A DNA stretch of 64,000 nt from Rhineura floridana (GCF_030035675.1 NC_084482.1:188081873-188145872), one strand, 5' to 3'. Counted from the stretch's first letter, positions 10,928-51,672 are shown. The notes: generated by a model not told the origin, from the letters alone. Program-made: numbers and translations.

Positions 10928-11117
10928 AAGCATTTCAAGTGTAAAATTTGATTTCAAGAGTTGGGGTATCTTCATTGCTTGGGGGGATGTGAGATTCTGT
11001 TATGCCATTATGTTAATCTTATGGATAAAATTTTTTATTCTACTACCCCGTGTGTGTGTGTGTTTATTTTTAATATTGTTTTAGGCTTCTTAGATGTGCA
11101 GCAGCCAAGGCCAGCAC

Positions 11118-11297
11118 CTTGTAGGAGTTTTTTTTTTAAAGTAACTGAAATGTAATTGTAGTGATTACTTTTGAGAAAAAGTAAAGTAATCAGTTACTTT
11201 CAGAGCAATTGTAACTGCAACGGTAATTACTACTTTTTTGGGCCAAGTAATTGTAACTGTAATTTATTACTTTTTAAAAGTAATCTTCCAAGCTCTG
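11118..11297 (-). repeat. Right terminal inverted repeat and subterminal array of the hAT element
   Basis: The last 13 bases are the complement of the left end. The 180 bp before them contain about ten GTAACT, GTAATT or GATTAC motifs on both strands. This is the kind of subterminal clustering that hAT transposases bind. Confidence 0.8.
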
Positions 11298-11305
11298 CTG
11301 CTACT

Positions 11306-13167
11306 GCCAGTTTCTTAAGCAGAAGCGGAAATGCCATTATTTCTGATTTGTGGGCGGAGTGCCGAGATTAGAGCTAAAGCTGCTATGGCAGAGACTACCA
11401 CCCACAAATCTTTGGGACTAATATTTTTTGGGATAATATACTTTTCCCAAAACATCACTTGGTAAGAAATGTTTATATAGATGAGTCCATCTGTTTTTAT
11501 TTTGTAGCTTTAGTATCAGTCTTTTGTTGTATTCCCATAACCTTGTCTAAGCTGTTGGGAGTCTCTTATGGGTAGTCCTATTTTAAGTGCCCTGTATCTT
11601 TCCTATCCACCTACCCACCTTTTAAGGCACTGGTCTTCAACTGGTGCATTTGGATCCACTACCAGATCATGGCCAATTCTAAGATGGATCACAACAGCAG
11701 TACTATCATTATGCAACTATAGGGTTAAGAAAAAAAGAAATGGGTCCCCAAATTCATTTTTGGGTTAAAGATGGGTCTTGGATCTGAAAATGTTGAAGAC
11801 TACTGTTTCAGAGCAAGCCCTCACAATGTGGTTTACAATTCTTTAAAAAGTAAAAATGATAGAATTAAATAAATAATGCTAAAAAATGGCATCAGATAAA
11901 AATATACAGGGAGTCAGCAGTAAAATCAGTAAAGGGCTTGGCGGATTTTAGGGTCTGTTTGAATGCCACAAGAGAAGGGGCCAAAGTTCTCAGGGGAGGG
12001 TAATTTGCAGGTGTGGGGCCATCACTGACAAGGCCCTCTCCCTGCTAACTGGCAACCTGATTGACCTTAATGAGCACAGGCTAAAGGAGGCACACTGTCA
12101 CTGTCATTATCAATAGTTACTTTTTTATTTTTTCATATGCCCTTTTCCAATATAAATATGCCCAAAGGACCTCACAACAGAACTGTGCTATTAATTACAT
12201 AATGCTGCAATACCCCACACTAGATTTTGGTATTAAAATTGCAGCTGATGCACAGATGCTTGAATAACATTAGGTTAGGAAAAGGTTAATACCAGCAGCC
12301 AATCAGAGAGTTCTGAACTCTGGATCATTTTCTGGTCCTTAACTATGCACCTATCCTCCCCTTCTCAGACCTGCACTATCTCTCCTTGTTTTTCTCCATC
12401 CTACATTCTAATATGGAACCCAAAGATCCCAGCAGACCCTCATTCAACTGAATGAAGTATCAAACACAGTCAAGAGCATCATGTTGCCTCGCAACGCGTC
12501 TCAGCTTCCCTGTGGATTTTTTTTATTACCATGGTGACAACTGGCTGAGCAGTCATGACACTATTGTGTCTTTTCTCCTTAAGAGTGAACATGGACCAAT
12601 TGCATTCTAGAAGTGAGCAAAGGCAGGGCTTTCCAGTTCAAGACCAGAGCCAGGCATTTTGCTCCAAAGCCAAGGATGTGTGTTCCCTTTACCCCCCTCA
12701 CCATTGCACATGAAGCAGCATTTGGTGGAAAGAAATCTCAGCAAATCTTTTGAACTGCAGGAGTCTTCAGTTGTTAGCTTACATTAGTGCAGTGGCAAAT
12801 TCAAAAGTGTCAGAAAGTCACAGACATGCCCCCTCATGGCCACACCTCCTTCTAAAATTATACAACCTTCCAAGATTATAATCTGGTCATGCTTGAATGC
12901 TGCTTTCTGCTTCCCTATTACTGTCGCCATTTGACTGTCCTTTCTCACTGTCAGAGATATTGCCTGAATCCAGTGTCTATACATCTGTCTCCTGTTGCTA
13001 ACAAATTGATTGATGATGTAGATGGGATGCTATTATCAGGATTCAATCTGTCTTCTGCAATTACATAATTCTCTCTCTCCACAACTTGTCTTGGCTTTTT
13101 GAAGTAGGAAATAATAAAGGCTTGCTTGCAATTAACACTCATGATAACTGACTCAGAAAGCTCTACA
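11306..13167. other. Intergenic DNA with old repeat pieces
   Basis: No gene is supported. It holds a hAT-like MITE (11628-11805) and a worn LINE-like stretch (about 11806-12120, with GGCCATCACTGACAAGGCCC). The rest, including an RFX-like palindrome near 12527, is unassigned. Confidence 0.5.
11628..11805. mobile_element. hAT-like MITE, CACTGGTCTTCAAC ends
   Basis: Left end CACTGGTCTTCAAC and right end TGTTGAAGACTACTG are near-complementary. The internal GATCATGGCCAATTCTAAG and GGATCACAACAGCAG resemble a fold-back element. The flanking 8-mers match only weakly, so the copy is old. Confidence 0.6.
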
Positions 13168-13664
13168 CAAGGGGTTCCCAGACTGGTCTGTGGACTACCA
13201 GTGGTCCGTGAGCTTCATTCAGGTGTTCCACGGGATGTCCTCATTAAATATTTACATTGAAGTTTAAAATGTAAATGTACTGTCTTCAAGTCAGTTCCGA
13301 CTTATGGCAACCCTATGAATAGGGTGTTCATGAGGCTGAGAGGCAGTGACTGGCCCAAGGTCACCCAGTGTGCTTCATGCCTATGTGGGGATTCGAACCC
13401 TGGTCTCCCATGTCATAGTCCAGCACCTTAACCACTACACCACACTGGCTCTAATTGTATTTTTATTGCTTCTTTTATTTCCTATATTGTATTTTATTGT
13501 ATTACAATTTGAATTCAATGGAATGCAAATTGTACTACAATAATACAGCTTCTAGCACAGCGCATTACAATTGCTATAACAGACAGAACAATCATTAAGT
13601 GGTCCGCCAAAACCATCAGCAATTTTCAAGTGGTCCATGGGGGGGGGGAGTTTGGGAACTTCTG
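13168..13664. mobile_element. hAT-like element (GGTTCCCAGACT ends), interrupted by a SINE
   Basis: Left end AAGGGGTTCCCAGACTGGTC and right end GAGTTTGGGAACTTCTG are near-complementary. TGGTCCGTGAGCTTCATTCA and AAGTGGTCCGCCAAAACC match the copy at 60466-60965. A minus-strand tRNA SINE (13270-13452) splits it. Confidence 0.75.
13270..13452 (-). mobile_element. tRNA-derived SINE, full length, minus strand
   Basis: On the minus strand it starts AGAGCCAGTGTGGTGTAGTG (box A region), has GGTTCGAATCCC (box B), then the conserved body and the CGACTTGAAGGCAG-like 3' end. It is inserted in the hAT-like element around it. Confidence 0.85.
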
Positions 13665-15475
13665 CCATAGAGCAACAAAAACTGCTGGGTACATAGGCTC
13701 CCCCCCCCTCCCAATCTCTTTCTCTGGAGGCTTTGTTGCTGCTGGGTTAAAACAAAGCCCTTTTTTCCCTATATGAAGGACTTCACTCTTTATGCAGGCT
13801 GGCACACTTTTTGCATAGGAATTTGTAACCTTTTGAACGTTGCCACCTTCTAGAAGGAAGGGATTTTCCCACCCCTCCTCCTTCCACACATACCTAGAAT
13901 GTTAGAAAAGGAGAGAGGTTTTAGCCCATTCAGGCAGTTTTTTTATCATCATCATTATGCTGTAAGCAAAGGAGCTTCTTTTGCTGAATTTTCTTTCTTG
14001 GTTGCCAGTCTAAGACTCGGGATAACTGCATTTGGGTAGAGCTTATGAGTTTTAGGAGGAAACTTCCCACACACACACACTTAGGCATATTCATTTGCCT
14101 TTCACCTTATCATGCACAACACCCACACCCACACTCCCCCTTCCCCTGAACGTATTTTTTCTCTTTTCCTCCGCTTCCCTTACTCCTGACTTTGGGCTGG
14201 TACAAAACCACACATCTTCCCCCTTCCTTTTTTGCTGTTTGGTTGAGAATGAAATCCTTGTTAAAACCTTCTCCTACAACAGATGTCCCTACGAGCCAAT
14301 CAGCATGAAGGGGGTGTGTATTAGCTACTGAGAAGAGTCTTCACAGTGGCTGATTCACCTCCTTGCACTCTGATTCAGTACAAGCAGCAGGAAAGGGTAA
14401 GGAAGCATGTTGGAAGACTCTTCTCAGTGGCCAACATACTCCCCTTTCATGCTGATTGGCTTGTAGGATGCTGGAGACATAGGGACCGTGCTGGGATGTG
14501 GCTCCCAAAAAGTAAGGGGTTTAAGACCCACCACCACCAAGATCCTGGTGACTACACCCCTGGATGGCTACAGAAGTGATAGCTATATACAAGAACATAT
14601 TGCCCAGAGACTGTGGATGTTGGGATATGCATGGAAGTGGAAAGAACAGGACTTTGCAAACCATTCTGTCTGGATTACTGACCTACTTGTGCTCAGTACA
14701 TTCAGTAACATTCTGTGACCTGAGATGAAATAAACTGGATGTAATGAACAATCACACCTGATTGGAGGGAGCCAGTTGGATGTGAGGTGCTTTTTAATAA
14801 TTCGTATCAGTGCTACAGGAATATGGACGAAGTGATCTCCCTGGTCTTTCCCAGCTTAATTATCTAGGGGTGCACACACAGCTTCTCTCCTTTGCAGCAT
14901 CTGCCTGCCACAAAGCACAGCATTTTCTAATGCCAGCAGGAGTGATGGGACATCAGCCATCAGGCCATGGTTTGGTTATACACTTGTATGAGTCTGCTTT
15001 GTTGGTTTCCTAATTCTCACTCATAGCTCATGAATCATAAATGAAGGTCATGGTCTTTGGGCATTCGTGGAAACCCAGAATAATGTAGAAATGCTTTCCT
15101 CAGTCTTTGCAAATCCACACTATCTAGCTAGTAAGGCTGCAAACAGTGTCATATTTTAACTGCCTAGCAGCTTGAGGGAACAAAAGGTTGATAGCGTGGA
15201 AAGGAAAATGGTGCCTCATTCTCCAAAAGTCTTTGCCTTTTCACATGCAAATATATGGGTGCCACCATATTTCCTTTGGCCTTTAAACAACTGTACAACA
15301 CACAGAAATCAGCCAGGTGAAGCTTCCTTTCATCTTGGCTTCTCTATCCAAAGAAAAACTGCATCTTACAGATTCTCCAGAAGAGCCAAGATTTTCAAAA
15401 TCAATCTGTATGTGATTTATTATTCATTTTGTAACTTACTCATTGAAAATTGCTTTCACCAGTCTCTGGTTTTAG
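13665..15475. other. Intergenic DNA, mostly unassigned
   Basis: No gene is supported. It contains the inverted repeat at 14284-14467. Open frames of 60-100 codons show no known domain. Confidence 0.5.
14284..14467. repeat. Inverted repeat, probable MITE
   Basis: The left arm (CGAGCCAATCAGCATGAAG, CTACTGAGAAGAGTCTTC) is complementary to the right arm (GAAGACTCTTCTCAGTGG, CATGCTGATTGGCTTGTAG). Arms are about 55-60 bp and flank a 70-bp centre. No clear target duplication was found. Confidence 0.6.
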
Positions 15476-15765
15476 AAACATAAGAGCCCTGCTGGATCAG
15501 GCTCAAGACCTATCTAGTCAAACTTCCTGTTCTTACAGTGGCAAACCAGATGCCTCTCGAAGCCCACATGTGTGCAATAGCTCCACCATCACTGTTGTAC
15601 CCTTGTAACTGGTCTTCAAAGGCATGGTGCCTCTGATCCTGAGGTGAAAGAAGCCATTGGTACCCTCCATAAATTTGTCTATTCCCCTTTTAAAGCCATC
15701 CAAGGCGGTGGCCATCCCCACATCTTGTGAAAGTGAACTCTACAGATTAACCTATGTGCTGTGCA
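15476..15765 (-). mobile_element. CR1/L3-type LINE 3' end, minus strand
   Basis: Starts with ACATAAGAGCCCTGCTGGATC, the complement of the GATCCAGCAGGGCTCTTATG terminus shared with the copies at 29998-30270, 39540-40346 and 59560-60105. The block on the minus strand carries the same 3' UTR in worn form. Confidence 0.7.
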
Positions 15766-16612
15766 AAGCGCTACTTAAGGAAAACCAGAATTTTGACGGG
15801 TAGATATAAAAGCAAACTGTAATTTCAGTTCCAATACACTTGTCAACATCTTTTATAATACCTTTGTCAATTGCAGCATAAGGACAGATTAATTCTATTG
15901 AAATAACAAGATGCTATAATTTTCTGTTGGACATTTGAAGAGAGGATCTGCTGTCCAAACTTGTGACCTATGATTCTGAGTAAGTCTTGGAGATTGTACT
16001 AACAAATGTAAGACCTTATTAACAGATGCAAACCAGTTACAGTGCCAGTGTCCTCCAAACTGTTTCTTTCCCCACCCATCAGCACTGGGGATCTCTTTTG
16101 TACCAGCAAAATGGCACGTAAGAAATGAACCTACTTTTAATAAAGCCTTAATAAAGCATTTAATGAAAGCAGATGTTTTATGAATAGCCATTTTGCCCAT
16201 ACTGCAACAGCAACAGCTCTGCAATAAAGTTAGTGAGGAGACAATAGCAGACTATTTACAGAAAGAGAGAGGGTCAGCACTGTAGGTCAGCACTGCATAA
16301 TCTCCTTTCAGGAAACTCATTGTGGACTGGAGCAAATTATGCACAGTTGGTTAATTTACACTCCTTCCCTGGTTGTTCTATTTCCACCCTGTGTTTTCCA
16401 GAATTTGGATAGCCCTTGTCTCTGAAAAATTGTTATCAGATGGATATCACATAATGAAGTGATGGGATTGGAACTAGCTGGCATTCTAGTGGAAAGTTCT
16501 CTGAAACTGTGAGGAGGAAAAAGCAAATTAGAAGTTAAGAAAAAAAATAAAATTGCAAGCATCGTAATGCCACTGTACAAATCTATGGCATGGCTATATT
16601 TGAAATACTGTA
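15766..16612. other. Unassigned intergenic DNA
   Basis: No recognisable gene or repeat end. A short tandem duplication of GGTCAGCACTG lies near 16272-16295. Confidence 0.45.
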
Positions 16613-16824
16613 CATTAGGGCCCCACTCATACGGCGGGTTACATTCCGGACCCCCGCTGTAAAGCGGAACTCCAATGAACTCCAATGGCGTGCGATGCCC
16701 GAAAACCGCCATAAAAGCGGAACAAGCACCGTATGAGTGGGGCTTTAGTCTAATTGCATCTAATTGAGACCGCTGTATTAGCGAATCGCCGTAAAGCAAA
16801 GCACCGTAAAGCGGGGCCCTACTG
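16613..16824. mobile_element. Tigger/pogo-like MITE with TA flanks
   Basis: The ends CATTAGGGCCCCACTCATAC and (complement) CAGTAGGGCCCCGCTTTACG are near-identical inverted repeats. Both sides carry TA, the usual mariner/pogo target duplication. Internal CCGCTGTAAAGCGGAA units are themselves repeated. Confidence 0.75.
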
Positions 16825-16835
16825 TATACAACAAT

Positions 16836-17072
16836 GGGCTACAGCCATACTACCTAATCTCATCTGATCTTGGAAGCTAAGCAGGGTCAGGCCTGGTTAG
16901 TACTTGGATGGAAGACTGCCTGGGAATACCAGGTGCTGTAGACTTAGAGGAAGGCAATGGTCAACCACCTCTGAATACCTCTTAACATGACAACCCTATG
17001 AATATATCCAAAAAATATTCATAGGGTTGCCGTACGTCGTAACGAACTTGAAGGCATATAACAACGACGATA
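16836..17072 (+). mobile_element. 5S rRNA-derived SINE, plus strand
   Basis: The first ~110 bp match vertebrate 5S rRNA (GCTACAGCCATACTACC, GGAAGCTAAGCAGGGTCAGG, CCTGGTTAGTACTTGGATGG, CCTGGGAATACCAGGTGCTG), including the internal promoter region. The rest is the body AAGGCAATGGTCAACCACCT and CCTATGAATA..CTTGAAGGCA, shared with the tRNA-headed SINEs of this window. It has point differences from 5S rRNA and a non-5S tail, so it is a SINE, not a 5S gene. Confidence 0.85.
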
Positions 17073-17077
17073 CAACA

Positions 17078-17205
17078 GGGGTGGGGAACCTGTGGCCCTT
17101 CTGACAGACTACAACTGTCAGCAGCCCCAGCCAGTGTGAGAGGTCAGGGATGAAAGGCATTTCAATTCAGCAGCAGCTGAAGGACCACAGGTTAGTCGCT
17201 TCTGG
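17078..17205. mobile_element. Fold-back MITE remnant (GGGGTGGGGAACC end)
   Basis: Starts AGGGGTGGGGAACCTGTGGC and contains ACTACAACTGTCAGCAGCCC, then a degraded right arm GGACCACAGGTTAG. Same large MITE family as the copies in the SLC25A20 introns. Confidence 0.6.
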
Positions 17206-17209
17206 TATA

Positions 17210-17500
17210 CAGTACTGGTCACCAGACATCAAAACAAATACAGCATCATGAAGCTGGAAATAAAGTGGAGAAAAGGGCAACTAAAATTGTCAATAGAAAG
17301 GAAAAACTTCACGATTAACATTTGGGGCTTTCCAGTTTAGAAGAAAAAAAGAGGGACCTAAAAGAGACTTACAATTAGGAATAGAGATAAGAGAATCCTC
17401 CTCCTACCATTACTACCACCTATTATCCTAGAAAATCAAGGGTCACCTAATGAAGTTGATTGGCAGTAGGTTCAGGGCAAACAAAAGCAATGACCTCTTT
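17210..17500 (+). mobile_element. CR1/L3-type LINE remnant, plus strand
   Basis: The order of worn segments (GGGCAACTAAAATTGTC, ATTTGGGGCTTTCCAGTTTAG, AGGTTCAGGGCAAACAAAAG) follows the ORF2 end and 3' UTR of the family seen better preserved at 59560-60105. Confidence 0.55.
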
Positions 17501-19909
17501 ATGTGATCTTTAATTAATTTTCAGAAATCACCACAAAAAGTGCTGATAGCCACTAGCTTAGGTGGCTTTTTGCATTAATGATATGAAGACTGGCAATAAT
17601 TGATCACGATCGATTCATGTATCCTCTGAGCATCAAATACTGGGACAGGCAAAAAGGGAAGACTGCTGCCTTCATGTCCTTGCTTGGAGCTTCCAGAAGC
17701 CTCTTGCCAAGTGCTGTTGCTAATAACAGGGCTGGTGTCAGCCCCTCACATCCTTGGGAAGGTGCCAGGGCCCTGCCATCCCATCAGCGCCCACTACCAA
17801 GACTGCTCTAATCCCACTTTAAAAATAAAATCCACCTAGTGCTATGAAGTCCCAGGTAGTTGGGTCTAGCTGCCACGTTGATTCCTGCAATGCTCCATCC
17901 TAGAAAATTTAAATGGCGGCTAGACCCCGTGGCCTAATACTACTCAGAGCACTGCTGATGCTGCAAGGTAAGTGCATCAAGACCCATTGACAGAAGAACG
18001 GTCCACCAGAGGGCAACTCTGAAACTTGAAGCCAGCTCTAGTTAACAAAATCCTGTATTGATTGGAGCTTTTCTTTGAGGCAGCAGGGTATGTATTCTTT
18101 TAATTAGTCAGGTAGGTGCAAGGACTAGCAACCCTGAAGAGGGAGGACTGTGTTTTGCAAATGTTTTTAAGGAACTGACCCTTTAAAGACATCCCCATAC
18201 AAGTTCTGGGGGAAAAAGGAATTACTAATATTTATCCAAATGATCTAAGCACTGAATGATGTAATACATTGCAGGGAAGGCAATACTTTGTCTTATATAG
18301 GGAGGAAATGACCAGCTTAATATGTTAATGTGTGGCATCATGATGTAACTTACTGATGTTTTCAAGAGATGAGACCGCAGTCATGAAACTATATGCATGA
18401 GATTTTTTTAAGGCAGCAATTACTACTTCACAAGGTGATAGGCAGCTTGGGCAGTATATTCCAGGGAGCTAATTTCTGTTTAGAATGTCTTGAATATATA
18501 AGAGACATGGAGAAATTAGGAGAATGACAGCCAGCCAGCTAGCCAATTTTAGTGAATCTGAAGCAGGATCTCCACTGCCCTGAAGGAGTCCCTCAAATCC
18601 CAGCAGGGTTAAAGTTCAATATGTATGTTTAACAACAGATTCTCACAGACAGCAACAAACACAAAACTATACAGCAAAAGAAAGCCATTGACCTTCTGGG
18701 GCTCCCTGGAGAATCTGGTACAGGATTTACATTCCAAAGAATCTCCCCTTTAGAACAAGATCCTGGTTCTCTTGACAGCTGAGGTTATTTTTAAGATACA
18801 TCTGGCTGATCTCTATGAAAAGGGAGGCAAGCATCGGTTGCTGGTGTAGTTACATCAAAATGCAAAGTAAACAAAAATACCAAGATACATTCCAGTGGAA
18901 AATCAGCAAACTTTGAGTATGCTGAACAACAAGATAATTTTATCCCAGTGAAACATTTGACAGATAATAGTCCTGCCTCTATTGTTTGAGAATGGGATGT
19001 TTCAGCCAAAACACCCCAGACACAGTGACATGCAATAAAGTCCTCTTGAGGCAGAGCTGCAGTGAAAACCATCACTCCGAAGTTATCCTGTTTCAGGCTC
19101 CTTCAACTTTAGAAGTTTGTTAAAAAAAAACCTTGACTTTGAAATCATCATTGTACAAGCATAGGTACCAGATGTACCAGAATTCATCATTTGGCACCCC
19201 AAATATAGCCATGAGGTTGCATGGCACTTGTGAAACTGCAGTTCAGGATATTATGAGTTATGAGCACCTATTGGAAGAGAATTTTAGATACAGGTTTTTA
19301 AATATGGTATTTCTGTGCTGGTTGTCCATTCCAGCCAAACATGTCAGGATCTGTAAAGAAACCTGTGGATTCCCCTCTTGCCTCTGTAATTTATCAGTCT
19401 GTGTTTATTACACACTAATACAAGGTTTTGTAGTCCTTCAAGAATTACTTCATCAGTTGCCTGTATTCAGTTGCTCCAAGGCTCTGTTAATTTTAGATCT
19501 ATTGCCCCCAGTCCTCTAACTTTCAGTGCATGAAGTAGTTCAAAGCAGTATGACATGCCATTGACTGTGAGTTACACACCTCAAGGTAACAAATGGAGAC
19601 GCAAGGTCAGTATCTGCCATGATTGTGTCTTGTACAAGCCCCATTGAAGTTAATGGGACTTACATATGAACACAAATGCTCTTGTATAAGTCTCATTCAT
19701 TTCAATGGAGCTTACATAGGAACACCTTAGTGGCAGACTGTACACAGTATCTGTTAATCAAAGCAAAATGATCTTCTTACGTAAGTGCATGCAATTAAGT
19801 GTTAAGTACAGAGTGCCTAGATTCCACACACACACCCAGCAACCATGCCAATTCCCACTCAGAGCACTATCACCACCAGCAATGTGCTTCTTTACAGAGA
19901 TAAAAATGG
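17501..19909. other. Intergenic DNA downstream of SLC25A20
   Basis: No gene supported. A palindromic TAGGATTG-type repeat (CCCCATTGAAGTTAATGGG, CATTTCAATGGAGCTTACA) lies at 19630-19735. The rest is unassigned; open frames are short and without domains. Confidence 0.5.
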
Positions 19910-19928
19910 GAAATTAAAATATTTCGTC

Positions 19929-19934
19929 TTTATT
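19929..19934 (-). terminator. SLC25A20: Candidate polyadenylation signal of SLC25A20
   Basis: AATAAA on the minus strand about 330 nt past the stop codon, the first such hexamer downstream. A GT-rich stretch (GGTGTGTGTGTGG) follows some 100 nt later. Use in vivo is inferred. Confidence 0.5.
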
Positions 19935-20262
19935 TCCAAAGGAGGCAAATGAGAAGGAAAAATATTGTTTTGATGTCTATTAATAGCAATAAGGTTTTCT
20001 ATGAGTAGCATTACCACTATGGTAACTTTGGGTTTAGAAGGCAGGTATATGTCTTGAATTCCCAACAGGAAGAGCTTTGGCTCAAGATTCCAAATGGCAA
20101 CACACAGTGCCCACCACAGGGCACAAGTAAGGCAAAAAATGGTTGTTAGTAAACCAGTCATTTCTATAGCTTATGTTGTTTCATCATTCTGCTTGCTCCT
20201 CTAATGCAGTTGCATTCTTCCTCTTATCCTCATGTTCCCTTAGGAACATGCCTTTCTGGTGC

Positions 20263-49610
<29,348 letters not shown>

Positions 49611-49830
49611 GGCTGCTCCGGAGGCGAGATCGCCCGTCCTGTCCTGCCTGCCTGCCTCCCACTAAGCCACTTTCAGCGACCTTTACCCTTCTTTTCCCTC
49701 CCCAACCAGTCTGGACTTCAGAGTAGGGCGAGAGAGAGGCCTGCGGTACGCCTAGAGAGGTCACAACTGTTCCTGCTTCTGTCGCTGGCGGCATGCGCTA
49801 ACCATAGAGCTAGCAAAAGGTTAGAGTAGC

Positions 49831-51164
49831 AACACTCCCTGACGGCTTGTTGACTATTTTGAACTTCCATTGATCCCTTCTTCCCTTTAATTCCATACAT
49901 GTTTTCCCGAAGGAAATACCATAGAGTTTAGTAGGCATGCATAGGACTGGAGCCACGTAGCAGAAATCTAAGTATGTTCATTCAGAGAAAAAACCCGAAC
50001 TGAGTTCAATAATTCTTCCTTACTCCCTAAGCATTAGAGTTCAGAACTGCAGCATTGGAGTGGTAAGAATACATAAACTGTATTATAGAGGTTGCTGGTG
50101 TTGGATTCTCTCAAGTCGCTAGGCCTCAGCCCTAACCTTTCTCCTCCCACTCCCTACACAAACGTACACCACAACATGAAGGTAATAACATTGGACTACA
50201 TTGCAGGGAGGGTTGACGTAAGCCACTGTCTCTCAGCTTCAGTCCCACAATTTAAAATGTGGGGATAGTAACACTGAACTGCACTATATAGTTGCTCTAA
50301 GACATGATGTCAGTCTTGGCGCCCACCACTCCTATTTAGGGAAATGGCCACAGCTAAGTAGTAAAGCATGTTTCTGCATGCAGAAAGTGCCAGTTTCTTT
50401 CGACAGAAGTGGAGGCTGCTGCACCTTCTCTTTGCTTCTGTCATTGCTCATTGATTTGGAGAAGGCAAATGAACATGCAGCAACAAAAAAGAGCTATAGC
50501 AGGACAAGGAGGCTCAAGGGGCCCTCCTTAATGGACAATGTCTTGGCAAGGGCCTGACAATGGCGATCTTGTTTTGCAATCTCTTAAAATTTGGGAACTG
50601 TTTCATATACTCACAATATTCATTCCATTTCTTTCTGTTTTAGTTTATTTAGAAAACATATGTGCCACTCTTCCAGTGCATTTGCATTACTCAAAGCAGC
50701 TTACAATAATGAAAACCAAAACGGTCCCATAAAATAAATGAAACAACAGTATAAAAATGGAAACAGACTCAGCAGATAAAGGGATTCCAAAAATGAGGGT
50801 CTGCCACATTAAAATAAATAAATGAAATCATCTGCCCAGCAAGACAAATGTTTGCTGGAACAGAACACCTTTAAACAGCCAGTGAAAAACAATAACTTTC
50901 AGGCACTGCAAAGCAGGGTTCCACTCTGTAAAACTGACTGCATACTTTTTCTCCTCTAGGGAACGTTTTCTCATTTCCATCGCATGCCAGCTGTGCCTGC
51001 ATCACAAAATATTCCATTTTATGTAACTTTAGTCTGCACCACTTTAATAAAACATGTATCATTTGTTTATTTAATTAATCATGTTGGTATCTGCCATTCT
51101 ACAAAGGAGTCTAGGACACCAAAACTGCTGTTACCTCAAAAATCTGACCCCATCTGTATCATAC
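49831..51164. other. Intergenic DNA upstream of SLC25A20
   Basis: No gene supported. A minus-strand L2-like tail is present at about 50640-50830 (TTACTCAAAGCAGCTTACAA, AAAATAAATGAAAC). A worn tRNA-Ala-like head may lie at 50360-50400. Confidence 0.5.
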
Positions 51165-51672
51165 ATTTGAATGGAAATGGACTGCCTTCAAGTCGATTCC
51201 AAAGTATGGCAACCCTATGAATAGGGTTTTCATGGTAAGCAGTATACAGAGGTGGTTTACCCTTGCTTTTCTCTGAGGCTGGGAGGCAGTGACTGGCTCA
51301 AGGTCACCCAGTGAGCTTCATGACTGTGTGGGGATTCTATTTTTTATTTATTTATTTAAAATATTTCTATCCCGCCCTTCTACCCTATAATAGGGCACTC
51401 ATGGCGGCCTACAAAAATAAAATCAAACATGTACATAATAAAATTGTAAACAGTAAAATCACAAAAACATTAAAATATATTAAAATACATAAAATACAAT
51501 TAAAATAGATAAAATACAATAGAGAGAGAGAGAGAGAGAGACATATACATATATATAGGGATTGGTACTAAAGGGACCACAAAGGTAAAATTTAACATAG
51601 AAGGCATAAAATTTGACCCCTGGTCTTCCAGGTTGTAGTCCAACACTCTAACCACTACACCACACTGGCTTT
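51165..51672 (-). mobile_element. tRNA SINE, minus strand, split by an L2-like insertion
   Basis: SINE halves are 51165-51339 (CTTCAAGTCGATTCCAAAGT, GGTCACCCAGTGAGCTTCAT, TGTGGGGATTC) and 51613-51672 (ACCCCTGGTCTTCCAGG, CTAACCACTACACCACACTG). The break lies in the box B region, between GGGGATTC and GACCCCTGG. Confidence 0.85.
51340..51612 (-). mobile_element. L2-like SINE/LINE 3' end inserted in a SINE, minus strand
   Basis: On the minus strand: GTAGGCCGCCATGAGTGCCC, GAAGGGCGGGATAGAAATA and (AAAT)n. The interior includes a GA run (51521-51541) and TATATG repeats. Confidence 0.75.

Larger units (their letters stand above)
4250..11297 (+). mobile_element. hAT DNA transposon with four-exon BED-finger transposase, 7.05 kb
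   Basis: The element starts CAGAGCTTGGAAG at 4250 and ends with the exact complement CTTCCAAGCTCTG at 11297, a 13-bp terminal inverted repeat. The flanks are CTACTACT (4242-4249) and CTGCTACT (11298-11305), an 8-bp target duplication matching at 7 of 8 positions. Both ends carry dense GTAAC/GTAATTAC subterminal motifs. Inside is a transposase gene with exons at 4591-4663, 8325-8656, 8769-10216 and 10547-10847. Intron 1 (about 3.7 kb) holds a CR1 piece, L2-like and tRNA SINE pieces and several MITEs, which accounts for much of the unusual length. The family is Ac-like hAT; no subfamily name is claimed. Confidence 0.9.

Noticed and set aside
16836-16950. 5S rRNA-like sequence
   Set aside because: It has substitutions, lacks a terminator run and continues into the SINE body, so it is a SINE head and not a 5S gene.
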